A stretch of 24,970 nucleotides of DNA from Bacteroidetes bacterium UBA4408. GTDB lineage: Bacteria > Bacteroidota > Bacteroidia > UBA4408. The translations under genes and the position numbers were made by a program. The stretch is taken from assembly GCA_002389785.1 (NCBI GenBank), contig DGQS01000072.1, forward strand, positions 1-24,970, written 5' to 3'. Under the pieces are notes generated by a model. The model did not search any database and was not told where the DNA came from. It was given only the letters and a program-made list of their open reading frames with translations. Shown piece after piece: positions 23,874 to 24,970 of this stretch (the stretch's first letter is position 1; every line of letters starts with the position of its first letter).

Positions 23874-24970
23874 TTAAAAGGTACTAATAATTCCAAAATG
23901 CACTTTAGCACTTCTAAGCGAAATAGGATTGTTAAATTGCTTGCCCAATGCATATGTGAGCGAAAAAATTCCAGGCTTTGTTTCAAAAGTGATTCCGGCA
24001 CCAAAGCCGTATGGTGTATCGTGTATGGTTAATTTACTTGCTTTATTTTCGTAATAAGCCTGATTGGCAAATGCAAATAAATACGAATTTCTGTCTAATA
24101 AAAATCGGTATTCCAATTTACTGATTGTATATGCCGATGCCAGAATAGATTCTTCATCAAATCCACGTAAAGTGGCTAATCCACCAAAACGAAACAACTC
24201 ATTTTGAAACAATTGTTCACTTTCAAAAATAGCCGATCTATTTCCCATCACGAGTGTACTTCTGTTTTGAATTGGAATATACAATTCGGCCAAAATATCA
24301 CCATTGTAAACTGTTGATTTTAATTGGTCCTGAATTTTGTCATAAGCTGCCGGATTCAATTTTAAATTTCTTTTAATCTGCTTCTTTCCGGCAGATACCG
24401 TAATATCTAACACAAATCCCTTTCGTGGATTCAACCTAAAATCAAGTTTCTCGGTACGAAATCCTATACCATACGATTGAGAAGTTATATCTACATAGGG
24501 TGGCAGTGTTGTTAAATTTTCGAGACCTCTCGTTGAAATTAAATTAATGGAGCGATTAGTAAAAAACAACTTGAAATAACTATCCAATCCCACCAAATAA
24601 TTTAAACCTATGTTTTGACTGACATCTGTAAATAAGGTATCACGCTTATATAATTTAAAGCCCAAATCAGCACCAAAAGGACTCCTAAACAAAAAAGGAA
24701 TTTGTAAACGCGATTTCAAATTTTGCGTTTTTGCTTGCAGCTTTTGCCAGTCAACATCCAGCACTTCACCCTTATTAAAACTATTGCTAAGCTTTAAAGT
24801 TGCTTGACCTGTAATTAACAGTTTTCCGGTTGTTTCATTTGGCAAAAAACCTAGCACTCCATCAAATCGATTCGCCTTTTTTGAATCAATGTAGACATTT
24901 AGACGGGTATATTTTTCTGAAAAATAAACTTCTGAAGTTCGCGCTTCCTTTAAAAACGGAACCCCATTTA
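23874..24970 (-). CDS. Omp85-superfamily outer-membrane protein (BamA/TamA or TpsB type), N-terminus beyond window
   Basis: The frame stays open to the right edge, so 364 residues of the C-terminal part are seen; a GTG at 24857 is internal, not the start. The visible part begins with the end of a POTRA-like region (YTRLNVYIDSKKANRFDG) and continues as a strand-rich barrel. Omp85 hallmarks are present: NPRKGFVLDI, then FRFGGLATLRGFDEE containing the LRGF loop-6 motif, and a C-terminal Phe (FGIISTF). Such barrels insert or transport proteins or lipids across the outer membrane. The text around GFLPNETTGKL and GQATLKLSN also recalls TpsB/FhaC-type members, so BamA, TamA or a two-partner transporter cannot be separated without the POTRA domains. 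The exported protein follows 54 bp downstream. Confidence 0.85.
   Translation of the reverse strand, partial: NGVPFLKEARTSEVYFSEKYTRLNVYIDSKKANRFDGVLGFLPNETTGKLLITGQATLKLSNSFNKGEVLDVDWQKLQAKTQNLKSRLQIPFLFRSPFGADLGFKLYKRDTLFTDVSQNIGLNYLVGLDSYFKLFFTNRSINLISTRGLENLTTLPPYVDITSQSYGIGFRTEKLDFRLNPRKGFVLDITVSAGKKQIKRNLKLNPAAYDKIQDQLKSTVYNGDILAELYIPIQNRSTLVMGNRSAIFESEQLFQNELFRFGGLATLRGFDEESILASAYTISKLEYRFLLDRNSYLFAFANQAYYENKASKLTIHDTPYGFGAGITFETKPGIFSLTYALGKQFNNPISLRSAKVHFGIISTF

Overview
The window reads as chromosomal DNA of a Bacteroidota member. The evidence is a low G+C composition, a T9SS C-terminal sorting domain, a GWxTD-domain lipoprotein, a DUF4286 protein, few obvious Shine-Dalgarno sequences, and several intergenic boxes resembling the Bacteroidota -7 element TAnnTTTG. 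It is densely coded: the largest gap between genes is about 170 bp. I see no rRNA, tRNA, CRISPR array, integrase or intact insertion sequence. Motif and family assignments come from reading the translated sequence by eye; no database search was run.

Layout. (1) 1-4145, all minus strand, is the end of a surface-polysaccharide block. In transcription order it holds gmd, fcl (GDP-mannose to GDP-L-fucose), a Wzi/RemB-like outer-membrane barrel, and a WecA/MraY-family polyprenyl-phosphate sugar-phosphate transferase cut by the window edge. (2) 4176-8289, minus strand, is an aldehyde-metabolism block: deoC (deoxyribose-phosphate aldolase), a small transposase-like (RAYT/Y1) protein with a damaged HUH motif, a full aldehyde dehydrogenase, and a second ALDH-like protein that ends before the catalytic Glu and Cys region. 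A good Bacteroidota-type promoter precedes deoC. The whole run from deoC to the glycosyltransferase is co-directional with short gaps. (3) 8352-11563, minus strand, holds purB followed by an MsbA-like ABC half-transporter. (4) 11647-13680 is the only plus-strand group: a DUF4286 protein, rsmA and a 2-hydroxyacid dehydrogenase, almost without spacing. (5) 13709-15490, minus strand, holds a GNAT acetyltransferase and a class-V PLP enzyme. (6) 15638-17185, minus strand, is a secreted delta-60 repeat protein carrying a T9SS tail. (7) 17296-22004, minus strand, is a tight run rmuC, GWxTD lipoprotein, rlmB, lysC. (8) 22173-24970, minus strand, is an Omp85-family barrel (cut by the window edge) followed by an unrecognised exported protein of about 548 residues.

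How the genes may work together. DeoC releases acetaldehyde from deoxyribose-5-phosphate, and the adjacent ALDH could oxidise it; the truncated ALDH-like protein looks like a non-catalytic partner, reminiscent of the pseudo-domain of ALDH16. GDP-fucose genes beside a Wzi/RemB-like barrel and a lipid-carrier transferase suggest fucose-containing surface glycan assembly. The other groups are mostly housekeeping (purine synthesis, rRNA methylation, aspartate-family amino acids, DNA maintenance).

The most unusual points are the split or pseudo ALDH pair and the degenerate RAYT-like gene embedded between deoC and ALDH. No clearly new defence or mobile system is visible.
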